Assembly: GCA_034430335.1 (NCBI GenBank)
Contig: DAOUES010000188.1
Coordinates: 1-33,983, forward strand
DNA: 33,983 nucleotides
DNA from: JAFGOY01 sp034430335
GTDB taxonomy: Bacteria; Chloroflexota; Anaerolineae; Aggregatilineales; UBA3940
Direction: 5' to 3'
The notes below the pieces were generated by a model that was not told the origin of the DNA, did no database searches, and was given only the letters and a program-made list of their open reading frames with translations. Shown in pieces: positions 15,701 to 22,965 of the stretch (positions are counted from its first letter, which is position 1; each line of letters starts with the position of its first letter). Made by a program: the position numbers and the translations under genes.

Positions 15701-16993
15701 ATGTCCGAACAGCTCTCCAAACTAAGGCCAACGCTTATCGTGCTGGCAGTTCTTGTTATCAGTGCTGTTTTCGGCTATGTCTGGGGAGCCTCGGCGGTTG
15801 ATATCGTCGATACCGGCATCTGGCAGCTTCAGATGAGCTATCAGGGCATCTACGTTCAGACAATAGCCGATGCCTATGCCCTCGACGCCAATGATGCCCT
15901 TGCACTTGAGCGTCTGTCGTTCATCTGCCAGCAAGATGTACAAAAGCTGCAACTCTCGACCGGTGCCGAGATCGAAGGAAATTCGCTCAACCTTGCTTTT
16001 GCCTCCGCCGAAGATCGCTATGGCTCAGATCCAACCAAAAAAGCCAACCTCGACCAACTCAGTACACTTGTCACCAGTGGGTTGGTTGTCCAGAATACGC
16101 AGGTTCAAGTATGTAACACACAGAGCATCACTCCCGGCACGCGCACAGGCCGGTTACTTGGGCCTGTCGTGCTGGTCTTGATGGGGGTGATCACCGTCGG
16201 CTTTGCCATCAGGGCTTATATTCGCGCGGAAGAAACGGCTGCTCCGGTGGGTGCGCCAAAAGCCGCTCCTGTTCCAGGAATGAGACCGGCTGTACCAGCG
16301 CCTTCCACCTCCGAAGAGACGGTCCAGCGCCCGCGCGCGGCGCTCCCCGGTTTGGGCAGAAGGAAAGCCAGAGAGGAAGAGCAAGAACCGCGAAGTGCGG
16401 CAGCGGCAGGCGCGCGTTTGTCCCATGCTGCGGAAAAAACCGACTTCACCGCGATGGGGCAGGATACGCCGCTTGTTCAATTCATGACCACCTACCTGCA
16501 TGGGGACGACCTGTATGATGACTCATTCAGCATCGAGACACCGTCCGGGGAATTCCTCGGCGAAACGGGGGTCGGCGTATCCGAAACACTCAGCGCGGGC
16601 GGCGATGCCAAGAACGTCACCGCTTTGGAGGTCTGGTTATTCGACAAGAACGATATCCGCACCGTCACCAAGGTGCTGATGAGCGATCATGCGTTCAACG
16701 ATGATGCCATCCGGGCGAAACTGGCTCCCAAAGGAGACGCCGTCCAGATTAAAGCCAACGATAAATTCGCACTCGAGACGGCAACGCTGCGGGTGCAGTG
16801 TCGCGTTGTCGACCTAGCCTATAAATCCGCCGCCATGCCGCCCAACAGTGTTCTGGAGCGAATTACCATTGAGTTAGCCGCCTGGAAACGGGAAACGGGT
16901 GCCGGACGTCCGGGCAGCCCTTCACCGGGAGGCGGCCTACCCGGTGTTGGAGCAGGGACGCCCCCTACCGGTCTCCCCTCGTTCCCCAGATAA
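15701..16993 (+). CDS. Two-TM protein with conserved cytoplasmic domain, unknown function
   Basis: A 430-residue protein that I cannot name. A transmembrane helix at about 11-29 is followed by an extracytoplasmic region (30-150) with exactly two cysteines (Cys76, Cys138) that could form a disulfide. A second helix spans about 152-171. A Pro/Ala/Arg-rich cytoplasmic linker (about 175-245) leads to a compact domain (about 247-395) containing YLHGDDLYDDSFSIE, GEFLGETGVGVSET and EVWLFDKNDIRTVTKVLMS, and a Gly/Pro-rich tail ends it. Positive charges put both ends in the cytoplasm. From memory, similar domains occur as hypothetical proteins in Chloroflexota. A GAAGGG lies about 10 nt before the ATG. 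It is a single gene with a repeat-rich upstream region and a strong terminator. Confidence 0.85.
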   Translation: MSEQLSKLRPTLIVLAVLVISAVFGYVWGASAVDIVDTGIWQLQMSYQGIYVQTIADAYALDANDALALERLSFICQQDVQKLQLSTGAEIEGNSLNLAFASAEDRYGSDPTKKANLDQLSTLVTSGLVVQNTQVQVCNTQSITPGTRTGRLLGPVVLVLMGVITVGFAIRAYIRAEETAAPVGAPKAAPVPGMRPAVPAPSTSEETVQRPRAALPGLGRRKAREEEQEPRSAAAAGARLSHAAEKTDFTAMGQDTPLVQFMTTYLHGDDLYDDSFSIETPSGEFLGETGVGVSETLSAGGDAKNVTALEVWLFDKNDIRTVTKVLMSDHAFNDDAIRAKLAPKGDAVQIKANDKFALETATLRVQCRVVDLAYKSAAMPPNSVLERITIELAAWKRETGAGRPGSPSPGGGLPGVGAGTPPTGLPSFPR

Positions 16994-16999
16994 AATAGG

Positions 17000-17034
17000 A
17001 AAGCCCCATCGCGGTGCCGCGATGGGGCTTTTAG
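17000..17034. terminator. Strong bidirectional terminator
   Basis: A 12-bp perfect stem, GCCCCATCGCGG (17003-17014) with CCGCGATGGGGC (17017-17028), is flanked by AAA on the left and TTTT on the right. It lies just after the two-TM gene (stop 16993) and just before the end of the convergent glycosyltransferase gene (17048). Confidence 0.9.
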
Positions 17035-17047
17035 TTCGTTGTGGTGG

Positions 17048-19141
17048 TCATTTCGATGTCAGCGGCCAGCCTGCGAGAAGTTCTTCGATCTCCGGGTTTC
17101 CCTGCCTGACATAGATCAACTGTGAGAACCCGCCGTTATCCGGGTCGATCTCACCAACCAGGTGATAGTATTCATCAAGCCATTCGGCGATCTCGCCTTC
17201 TCCAGGTTCCGGCCAGATCATCACCACCAGCGGCGCTTCCTGCTCATAGCTTTCGACGATGGCTTCATCCGTCCACCCCGAAACACGAAGAGCACGCTTT
17301 GCCAGCCCACCCAACTGAATGACCGGCGACGGGTTCTGTTGATCGGTCAGCGCCTGATACCAGAGGCTGCCCACGCCAAGCACCGTTTGCCCCGGCTCTA
17401 GCATTCCGGCCAATTCGTCTGCCATTTCTGTCTGTTCGGCCAGTGTATAAGCACAGGACGAATACAGATAATCCTGGTGTTCGAACGAATCGGCCAGCCC
17501 CAGCAGGAGGACTAAACCGGCGGCGAACCATTCAAGGCCAGACGTCAGGGCAGTCCTGGCTGCTGCCTGCTTCGAGCGGGTAAGGCGATCAATACCCCAG
17601 ACAAGCACACCTGCGCCGAAGGGGGCCAGCAGCACGACGAGCATGATCGAGTCACGCATACTCCCATCAAAGTTGATCCAGAAAGCTCCCGCCATCAAAA
17701 CAGTGGAGAGAGTCAATACGGAATGTTCCGGCCTGCGCAATACGTCAACAAAACCATGACGGATGAAAAGCATGGGAAACCCGATGACCATAAGTGCAGC
17801 CAGTTCCCAATCACCGCGCAGCAGCCACTTGAACACACGGCCAAACCAGCGCAGCTTGCTAAAGAATCCGCGTGAACTGGCTGCGGTTCCATCCTGACCG
17901 GGAACAAATTTCGAGAATACAAGGTCCCATACCGTCGAAACGTTCTGACGAAATGCTTCGCCCGCCGACCCCATGATCAGCAGGCCGCCGTACAGGATTC
18001 CGGCAAGCAGCAGCGCGCCGCCTATTACCAGGAATATCGTTCGGAGTTTCGGCTGTCCTTTCTGTAACAGGACCGCGGCCAGCATCGCCGCGACGCCGAT
18101 ACTGGCTGGTGCCCACAAAAGCGCCGCCGCGCTCCCAAACATCCCGGCCCAGAACCACCTTTTTCGCTGGGCCATCCAGATGCCCAGCAGCATGCACATC
18201 ACCGTCGTCAGCCGGAACGTAGGGCCGGTGATCAACAGGTGATGAATGTGCTCGGTGCCGAGCAAAATGACTGCTGCCAGCAGCCCGCCGACTTTCCGCC
18301 CGGTGAACTCACGGCCAACGGCATAGAGCGCCGCCAGCACCCCCACGCTGATGCCAAGCTCGAATAACCTAGAGAAGGTTACTACCGGCAGCCCGGTCAG
18401 GGCAGCCCCCAGGCTCCAGAGGAGGCTCACGACGAACCGCAGCGGCGGGTGAATGTAGAAGATTGTGTGGTAAGGCACGCCACCGTTTAATATGTGCTGG
18501 CCCAGGTAAATATGAACACTTGAATCAAGCCCCAGTACGTAATCCCAGAATTCCGGGCGGATCACGAAGAGCAGGTAGCTGGCCGCGACGAGACAGAAGC
18601 CGATAATCACAGCCAGCCGCCGCTGTTCGACAATCGCTTTGGGCAGTGTGTTTAATTTTTGATCGATGGCATCGAGCAGGGGGGCATCGGCGAGCAGGGC
18701 TGCCAGGGCGATCAATGAGGCTAAGAACAAGGCAGGCACAACCGCCATCGTCGAGGCATAAGAACCGGGCAGGACGATCATCCGGGAAAGCAGCGCACAC
18801 CGGAAACCGATAATACCGGTGACCAGCAGTCCCAGGCCGCCGATCCACAGGTTCAAATGTTCGCCGACATGCTGGCGCAGTCGGGCAAGCCGCTGCCCGT
18901 TCAGCCAGATCGCCAGCCCGGCGGCTGTTCCCGACCAGATCAAAACCCCGACCAGGTACCCGGCTAACAGCAGGAAATACTTCAGCGTATAGCGCCCTAA
19001 AACAGCACCACCCGGACTGATGTGAGAGAGCATACGGGGAAGCGGCCAGATCAGGAGAGCTAGACCGAGGATTGCAGCCAGCCGTATGAAGAAAATTCTT
19101 GACGACTCATCATCATTGCGGGGATTTGGCAGGAGTGACAC
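17048..19141 (-). CDS. GT-C-type polytopic membrane glycosyltransferase (putative)
   Basis: A 697-residue protein with about a dozen hydrophobic helices and a soluble C-terminal region from about residue 560. The segment GLDSSVHIYLGQHILNGG (204-221), followed by VPYHTIFYIHPPL (222-234), resembles the first outer loop of GT-C enzymes (PMT/GT39 and related), where an acidic residue (here perhaps Asp206) acts in catalysis and 'G-x-x-P-Y' precedes a Pro-rich turn. Such enzymes move sugars from polyprenyl-phosphate donors to lipids or proteins at the outer membrane face. The start is a GTG with only a weak upstream site, so it is uncertain. It lies 67 bp after greA, probably in the same transcript, and shares the terminator at 17000-17034. 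Confidence 0.65.
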   Translation of the reverse strand: MSLLPNPRNDDESSRIFFIRLAAILGLALLIWPLPRMLSHISPGGAVLGRYTLKYFLLLAGYLVGVLIWSGTAAGLAIWLNGQRLARLRQHVGEHLNLWIGGLGLLVTGIIGFRCALLSRMIVLPGSYASTMAVVPALFLASLIALAALLADAPLLDAIDQKLNTLPKAIVEQRRLAVIIGFCLVAASYLLFVIRPEFWDYVLGLDSSVHIYLGQHILNGGVPYHTIFYIHPPLRFVVSLLWSLGAALTGLPVVTFSRLFELGISVGVLAALYAVGREFTGRKVGGLLAAVILLGTEHIHHLLITGPTFRLTTVMCMLLGIWMAQRKRWFWAGMFGSAAALLWAPASIGVAAMLAAVLLQKGQPKLRTIFLVIGGALLLAGILYGGLLIMGSAGEAFRQNVSTVWDLVFSKFVPGQDGTAASSRGFFSKLRWFGRVFKWLLRGDWELAALMVIGFPMLFIRHGFVDVLRRPEHSVLTLSTVLMAGAFWINFDGSMRDSIMLVVLLAPFGAGVLVWGIDRLTRSKQAAARTALTSGLEWFAAGLVLLLGLADSFEHQDYLYSSCAYTLAEQTEMADELAGMLEPGQTVLGVGSLWYQALTDQQNPSPVIQLGGLAKRALRVSGWTDEAIVESYEQEAPLVVMIWPEPGEGEIAEWLDEYYHLVGEIDPDNGGFSQLIYVRQGNPEIEELLAGWPLTSK

Positions 19142-19208
19142 GCGATAGTCTTTCGATTATGCCCGTTACATCCAACTCACACGCTGGATTTCCACCCGGA
19201 CGGACTGA

Positions 19209-19685
19209 CTAATCAATATTGATAATCTTGAACACCAGGTCGCCATCCGGCGCTTCGACTCGCACCACGTCGTCGACATGGCAGCCAACCAACACACGGC
19301 CCAGCGGGGACTCGTCCGAGATTTTCCCTTCGCGCGGATTGGCTTCTACGGCCCCGACGATCATATAGGTTTCTGGTTCGTCTCCGCCATCTTCGACAAC
19401 TGTAACACGGGTTCCCAACTCCACCGTATCACGCCCACCCTGGCTTTCATTGATGATTACCGCGTAGCGGATCATAATTTCAAGTTCCTGGATACGTCCT
19501 TCTAGGAAACCCTGTTCTTCCTTTGCAGTGGTGTAGTCGGCATTTTCCGAAAGATCGCCCATTTCAATTGCAGCCTTCAGGCGGGCGGCCAGCGCCGGGC
19601 GTTTTACCTGTATCTTTTCCTCAAGCTCCGCTCTCAACTTATCGAGTGCAGCCTGCGTCATTGGATAGGAGGGGTGGTTGTTCAT
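19209..19685 (-). CDS. greA: Transcription elongation factor GreA
   Basis: A 158-residue GreA, the family's normal length. The N-terminal coiled coil carries the catalytic tip GDLSENADYTTAKEEQ (43-58; the acidic pair follows GDLSEN), which reaches into the RNA polymerase channel and promotes cleavage of backtracked RNA. The C-terminal FKBP-like domain ends with ESPLGRVLVGCHVDDVV. GGAAAG lies 8 nt before the ATG. Its likely promoter overlaps the terminator of the preceding rimM operon. A membrane glycosyltransferase gene follows. Confidence 0.97.
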   Translation of the reverse strand: MNNHPSYPMTQAALDKLRAELEEKIQVKRPALAARLKAAIEMGDLSENADYTTAKEEQGFLEGRIQELEIMIRYAVIINESQGGRDTVELGTRVTVVEDGGDEPETYMIVGAVEANPREGKISDESPLGRVLVGCHVDDVVRVEAPDGDLVFKIINID

Positions 19686-19703
19686 TGTGTTCTTTCCATA
19701 ATC

Positions 19704-19731
19704 ATCGTACGTGGCTCTAAAAAATCGCCAA
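19704..19731 (-). promoter_or_regulatory. Possible greA promoter inside the upstream terminator
   Basis: On the minus strand TTGGCG (19731-19726) and TACGAT (19709-19704) are 16 bp apart, each 4 of 6 to consensus. The -35 box is part of the 3' arm of the rimM-operon terminator. The leader would be only about 14 nt, which makes this tentative. Confidence 0.35.
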
Positions 19732-19752
19732 ATTCCTTTAGGAAAGGCGATT
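19717..19752 (-). terminator. Intrinsic terminator of the ffh-rpsP-khpA-rimM operon
   Basis: On the minus strand AATCGCC (19752-19746) pairs with GGCGATT (19729-19723), with an inner TTCC/GGAA stem, followed by TTTTTT. It lies 37 nt after the rimM stop and before greA. Confidence 0.85.
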
Positions 19753-19788
19753 CAAGCTTACAGAATACCACTGTCTGTTTCAAGCAAT

Positions 19789-20406
19789 TTACCGATTTTC
19801 ACCAGAGTCGTCGGAGTTTTGCAGCAATCCATCCAGAAGGCTAATCGTGATCACCTTCTTATTCGCATCTACCCGCCGGATTACTTCGGGGATAGCCGGA
19901 ATCAGGATTTCCTCACCATCCGGAGCAGTGATGACATATACGTCATTCGCCCCGGTTTCCAGGAGGTCAGTCAACGTACCGAGCACCAGACCATCCCCGG
20001 TAACGACCTGCGCCCCTATGATCTGAAAAAGGTAATATTCCCCTTCTTCAAGCGGCACGGCATCGTCAATGTGCACGTAAACCATCATACCGCGCAGGAG
20101 TTCAGCCGCGTTTCGATCTTCGACTTCTTCGAAAAGCATCAAAGTGCCACCGGCATGAAAGCGAACACGTTTGACTTTATAAGGCTCATAAGCCGGGCCA
20201 ACGTAAAGCGTATCGATCTCCGGCAGGCGTTCCGGGTAATCGGTAATGACTTTCATTGCCAGATCGCCCCGTATGCCATGCGGCTTGATAATCCGGCCCA
20301 CAACCAAAAATTCAGGCTCAGGAGATCCTTTTGTCCCGCCTGCTGAGCCTGAATGGTAGCGCTTATTTGGTTTAGGCCTGGATGCTCGACGGTGCGTTTG
20401 CCCCAT
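19789..20406 (-). CDS. rimM: Ribosome maturation factor RimM
   Basis: A 205-residue RimM, which binds bS19 and helps mature the 30S head. The core starts at about residue 36 with LVVGRIIKPHGIRGDLAMKV, the family's N-terminal signature, and continues with the PRC-barrel part (EYYLFQIIGAQV, GANDVYVI, ILIPAIPEVIRRVD). A basic, Ser/Gly-rich N-terminal extension of about 33 residues precedes the core and is unusual. The ATG at 20406 lies 7 nt after the khpA stop and lacks a good ribosome binding site, which suggests coupling. An upstream in-frame start would overlap khpA. No better start exists closer to the core. Confidence 0.93.
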   Translation of the reverse strand: MGQTHRRASRPKPNKRYHSGSAGGTKGSPEPEFLVVGRIIKPHGIRGDLAMKVITDYPERLPEIDTLYVGPAYEPYKVKRVRFHAGGTLMLFEEVEDRNAAELLRGMMVYVHIDDAVPLEEGEYYLFQIIGAQVVTGDGLVLGTLTDLLETGANDVYVITAPDGEEILIPAIPEVIRRVDANKKVITISLLDGLLQNSDDSGENR

Positions 20407-20413
20407 CTGCCAG

Positions 20414-20641
20414 TTATACAATCTCCAGTGTAACACGTTTACCCTGTTTGGCCGCTATTACACGTAATAGGGTACGCATTGCATTGGCAACTCGCCCATT
20501 CCGGCCAATCACACGTCCCATATCCTCCGGTGCTACACTGAGTTCCAGTATGACTGATGTAGCTCCTTGTATCTCAGTCACTTTCACTTGTGACGGATCA
20601 TCCACGAGTGACTTTGCAATGTACTCGACCAGCTCCTTCAT
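20414..20641 (-). CDS. khpA: KhpA, KH-domain RNA-binding protein
   Basis: A 75-residue protein made of a single KH domain, with the RNA-binding loop IGRNGR in GRVIGRNGRVANAMRTLL (42-59). KhpA proteins (YlqC family) bind small and messenger RNAs, in some bacteria with KhpB, and affect cell elongation and translation. Its place between rpsP and rimM is the classic one. GGAGG lies 7 nt before the ATG. It is separated from rpsP by 97 bp. Confidence 0.95.
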   Translation of the reverse strand: MKELVEYIAKSLVDDPSQVKVTEIQGATSVILELSVAPEDMGRVIGRNGRVANAMRTLLRVIAAKQGKRVTLEIV

Positions 20642-20738
20642 TGGCGTACCTCCCCAGGTGACGGGTTTGACTAAGCAAGGTGACGTGGGATTGAATAAAT
20701 TTCTTCATTCTCCCAATGCGGGACTTTAAGGATCGGTT

Positions 20739-21350
20739 CTATTCCTCTTCTGGCTCAGGTTCCGCCTCATCCTGTGCTTCTTCAACTTCTTCATCGACCT
20801 CAGAATAGGCGGCTTCCTCAGCTTCCTCTTCCTCGGCTTCCTCCTCAGCCGTCTCTTCGACTGCTTCTTCTTCGGCTTCGACGATCTCTTCTACTGTCCC
20901 CTCGACCTCGGCTTCGACCTCGGCGCTGGCTTCTTCGGTTTCTTCTACCGCTTCGGCCACCGGCTCCTCTTCAGCCTTAGCTTTTTTCGGAGCTTTCGCT
21001 GCTTCGTCACGGCGTGTTCTCGGATCGACCGGTTTTCGTGCGGCGGCCTCGGCTTCGGCTTCGGCCAGAAGCGCTTCAAGCGCCTCGCCTTTCCGCAGCC
21101 GCTCAAAGCGATCCATCGTCCCCATCTTCACCAGCAAACGCCGGACGGCGTTGCTGGGCTGCGCACCGTTATTAAGCCAGTGCAGTGCTCGTTCTTCGTC
21201 GATTTCTATTGTCGATGGCTCTGTTCGAGGATTATAAAAGCCAATCTTTTCAATAAAACGCCCGTCGCGAGGGCTTCGACCATCCGCGACTACAACGCGG
21301 TAACTGGGTTGGTTTTTTGCCCCTACACGGCGCAATCTAATTCGAACCAT
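20739..21350 (-). CDS. rpsP: 30S ribosomal protein bS16 with long acidic C-terminal tail
   Basis: Residues 1-85 are an ordinary bS16 (MVRIRLRRVG, SYRVVVADGRSPRDGRFIE, GFYNPR, GAQPSNAVRRLL), an RNA-binding protein needed for 30S assembly. The gene goes on to 203 residues, about twice the usual size. A mixed linker (86-126) leads to a tail of about 77 residues dominated by Glu and Ala (127-203), with almost no basic residues after position 126. The ATG at 21350 fits the family start; AAGGAG lies 13 nt upstream, rather far. It is part of the ffh-rpsP-khpA-rimM run and lies 142 bp after ffh. Confidence 0.95.
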   Translation of the reverse strand: MVRIRLRRVGAKNQPSYRVVVADGRSPRDGRFIEKIGFYNPRTEPSTIEIDEERALHWLNNGAQPSNAVRRLLVKMGTMDRFERLRKGEALEALLAEAEAEAAARKPVDPRTRRDEAAKAPKKAKAEEEPVAEAVEETEEASAEVEAEVEGTVEEIVEAEEEAVEETAEEEAEEEEAEEAAYSEVDEEVEEAQDEAEPEPEEE

Positions 21351-21492
21351 TGCTGACTCACTACTCCTTTTTGCAGTTATTCGAGTTGATTTCCTGATTA
21401 AGCAAGTCGCTGTATTCAGAGTGAAATTATGCAACTTACGTCAAGTAAAAATCGAAATAAATGTTATCTATTTACCAATTTGTTTTCGGGTT

Positions 21493-22824
21493 TTACCCAA
21501 GCAAACCTCTAAAATTAGTAGGCAGCTTTTGCTTCGAAAGCTTTTTCATCATGCGTTGCGCATCCTGAAATTGCTTGATCAACTGGTTAACGTCCTGAAC
21601 GCTCGTCCCACTCCCGGCAGCGATCCGCTTACGGCGGTTCGCGTTCAGAATGCGCGGCCTTTCCCGTTCACGCGGTGTCATCGAGTTCATTATAGCCTCG
21701 AACACCCTGAGCTGTCGATCCAACGCCTCTGGTTCGATCTGGTCGACAGCCTGACCAAGGCCAGCCATTTCCAGGATCTGGTTGAGTGATCCTAACTTCT
21801 TCATTTGTTTAAGCTGCTTGCGGAAATCTTCGAGGGTAAAACTGGCCGTGCGCATTTTCTGCTGCATGGCGAGTGCTTCTTCCTCTTCGATTTCCAGGGT
21901 TTCGGCGCGTTCGATCAGGCCTAAAACATCGCCCATCCCCAGTATTCGGCTGGATAGCCGGTCGGGGTGAAAGACTTCCAGCCCGTCGGCTTTCTCGCTT
22001 GTTCCCAAGAATTTGATCGGAACGCCCGTTACTTCGCGCATGGAAATCGCCGCGCCGCCTCGTGCGTCACCATCAATTTTGGTCAGAATTAAGCCCGTAA
22101 GACCAACCTGATTGTTAAAACCTTCGGCGATGTTGATCGCCTCCTGGCCGGTCATTGCATCGGCCACCAGCAGAATTTCTGCCGGTGAGACACGCTCACG
22201 GATAGACACCAGCTCATCCATCATATCCGGGTCGATTTGCAGCCGCCCGGCGGTGTCTATGATCACCAGGCTGGCGTTTTCGCGCTTTCCCTTCTCTACT
22301 CCATTATACGCGATATCCAGCGGAGCGCGATCTACGCCTTCCTCATGTACCGGTATGTTGAGCTGCTTGCCCAGAGCAACAAGCTGATCGACGGCTGCCG
22401 GACGATACGTATCAGCCGCAACCATCAGTGGAATTTGCCCCTGTTTCCGTAAATGGAGGGCCAGTTTTGCCGCTGTGGTCGTTTTGCCAGAGCCTTGAAG
22501 CCCCACCAGCATAATTACATGGGGGGTATTCCCCCGAAGGTTAAGCTGCCCTGAATGTCCAAGTGTCCGGATCAGTTCTTCATGAACGATCTTTACAACC
22601 TGCTGCCCCGGAGTAAGGCTTTTCGCCACCTCTGAACCGACAGCACGTTCCCGAACACGTTTGGTAAAAGTTTTGACGACGCTATAATGCACATCCGCCT
22701 CAAGCAGCGCTAGGCGGATTTCACGCAGCGCATTATCGACGTCGGTTTCGTTCAGCTTGCCTCGTTTGCGCAGGTCTTTAAAGATATCCTGTAATCGTCC
22801 GCTAAGACCTTCGAAAACGGGCAT
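21493..22824 (-). CDS. ffh: Signal recognition particle protein Ffh
   Basis: A 443-residue SRP54 GTPase, which with 4.5S RNA brings signal-peptide-bearing ribosomes to FtsY at the membrane. An N-terminal helical bundle is followed by the G domain: GLQGSGKTTTAAKL (108-121), DTYRPAA, DTAGR (190-194), and TKIDG (248-252) before DARGGAA. The Met-rich M domain (about 325-430) has the RNA-binding segment MTPRERERP and RRKRIAAGSGTSVQDVNQLIKQF. AGGA lies 7 nt before the ATG. It heads the operon and has a clear promoter at 22867-22895. Confidence 0.97.
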   Translation of the reverse strand: MPVFEGLSGRLQDIFKDLRKRGKLNETDVDNALREIRLALLEADVHYSVVKTFTKRVRERAVGSEVAKSLTPGQQVVKIVHEELIRTLGHSGQLNLRGNTPHVIMLVGLQGSGKTTTAAKLALHLRKQGQIPLMVAADTYRPAAVDQLVALGKQLNIPVHEEGVDRAPLDIAYNGVEKGKRENASLVIIDTAGRLQIDPDMMDELVSIRERVSPAEILLVADAMTGQEAINIAEGFNNQVGLTGLILTKIDGDARGGAAISMREVTGVPIKFLGTSEKADGLEVFHPDRLSSRILGMGDVLGLIERAETLEIEEEEALAMQQKMRTASFTLEDFRKQLKQMKKLGSLNQILEMAGLGQAVDQIEPEALDRQLRVFEAIMNSMTPRERERPRILNANRRKRIAAGSGTSVQDVNQLIKQFQDAQRMMKKLSKQKLPTNFRGLLG

Positions 22825-22866
22825 GTTCGAATCCTACTTTTCCGATACAATTGCAACAAGTATAAG

Positions 22867-22895
22867 ATTTTAGACGATGCAACCACTTTCGTCAA
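22867..22895 (-). promoter_or_regulatory. Promoter of the ffh operon
   Basis: On the minus strand TTGACG (22895-22890) and TAAAAT (22872-22867) have a 17-bp spacer and match the consensus at 5 of 6 bases each. Transcription would start near 22860, leaving a leader of about 36 nt. Confidence 0.8.
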
Positions 22896-22965
22896 TAAGC
22901 CACCCGGGTTGTAATTTAGCCCGTAACCCTTCAAGTCAAGTTCAATCCCCCTCTCCCGTCGAGCA

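Noticed and set aside
20739..20990. GA-rich repetitive DNA in rpsP considered as a microsatellite or CRISPR-like repeat
   Set aside because: The repeats are only Glu/Ala codons of the acidic tail, with no regular unit or spacers.
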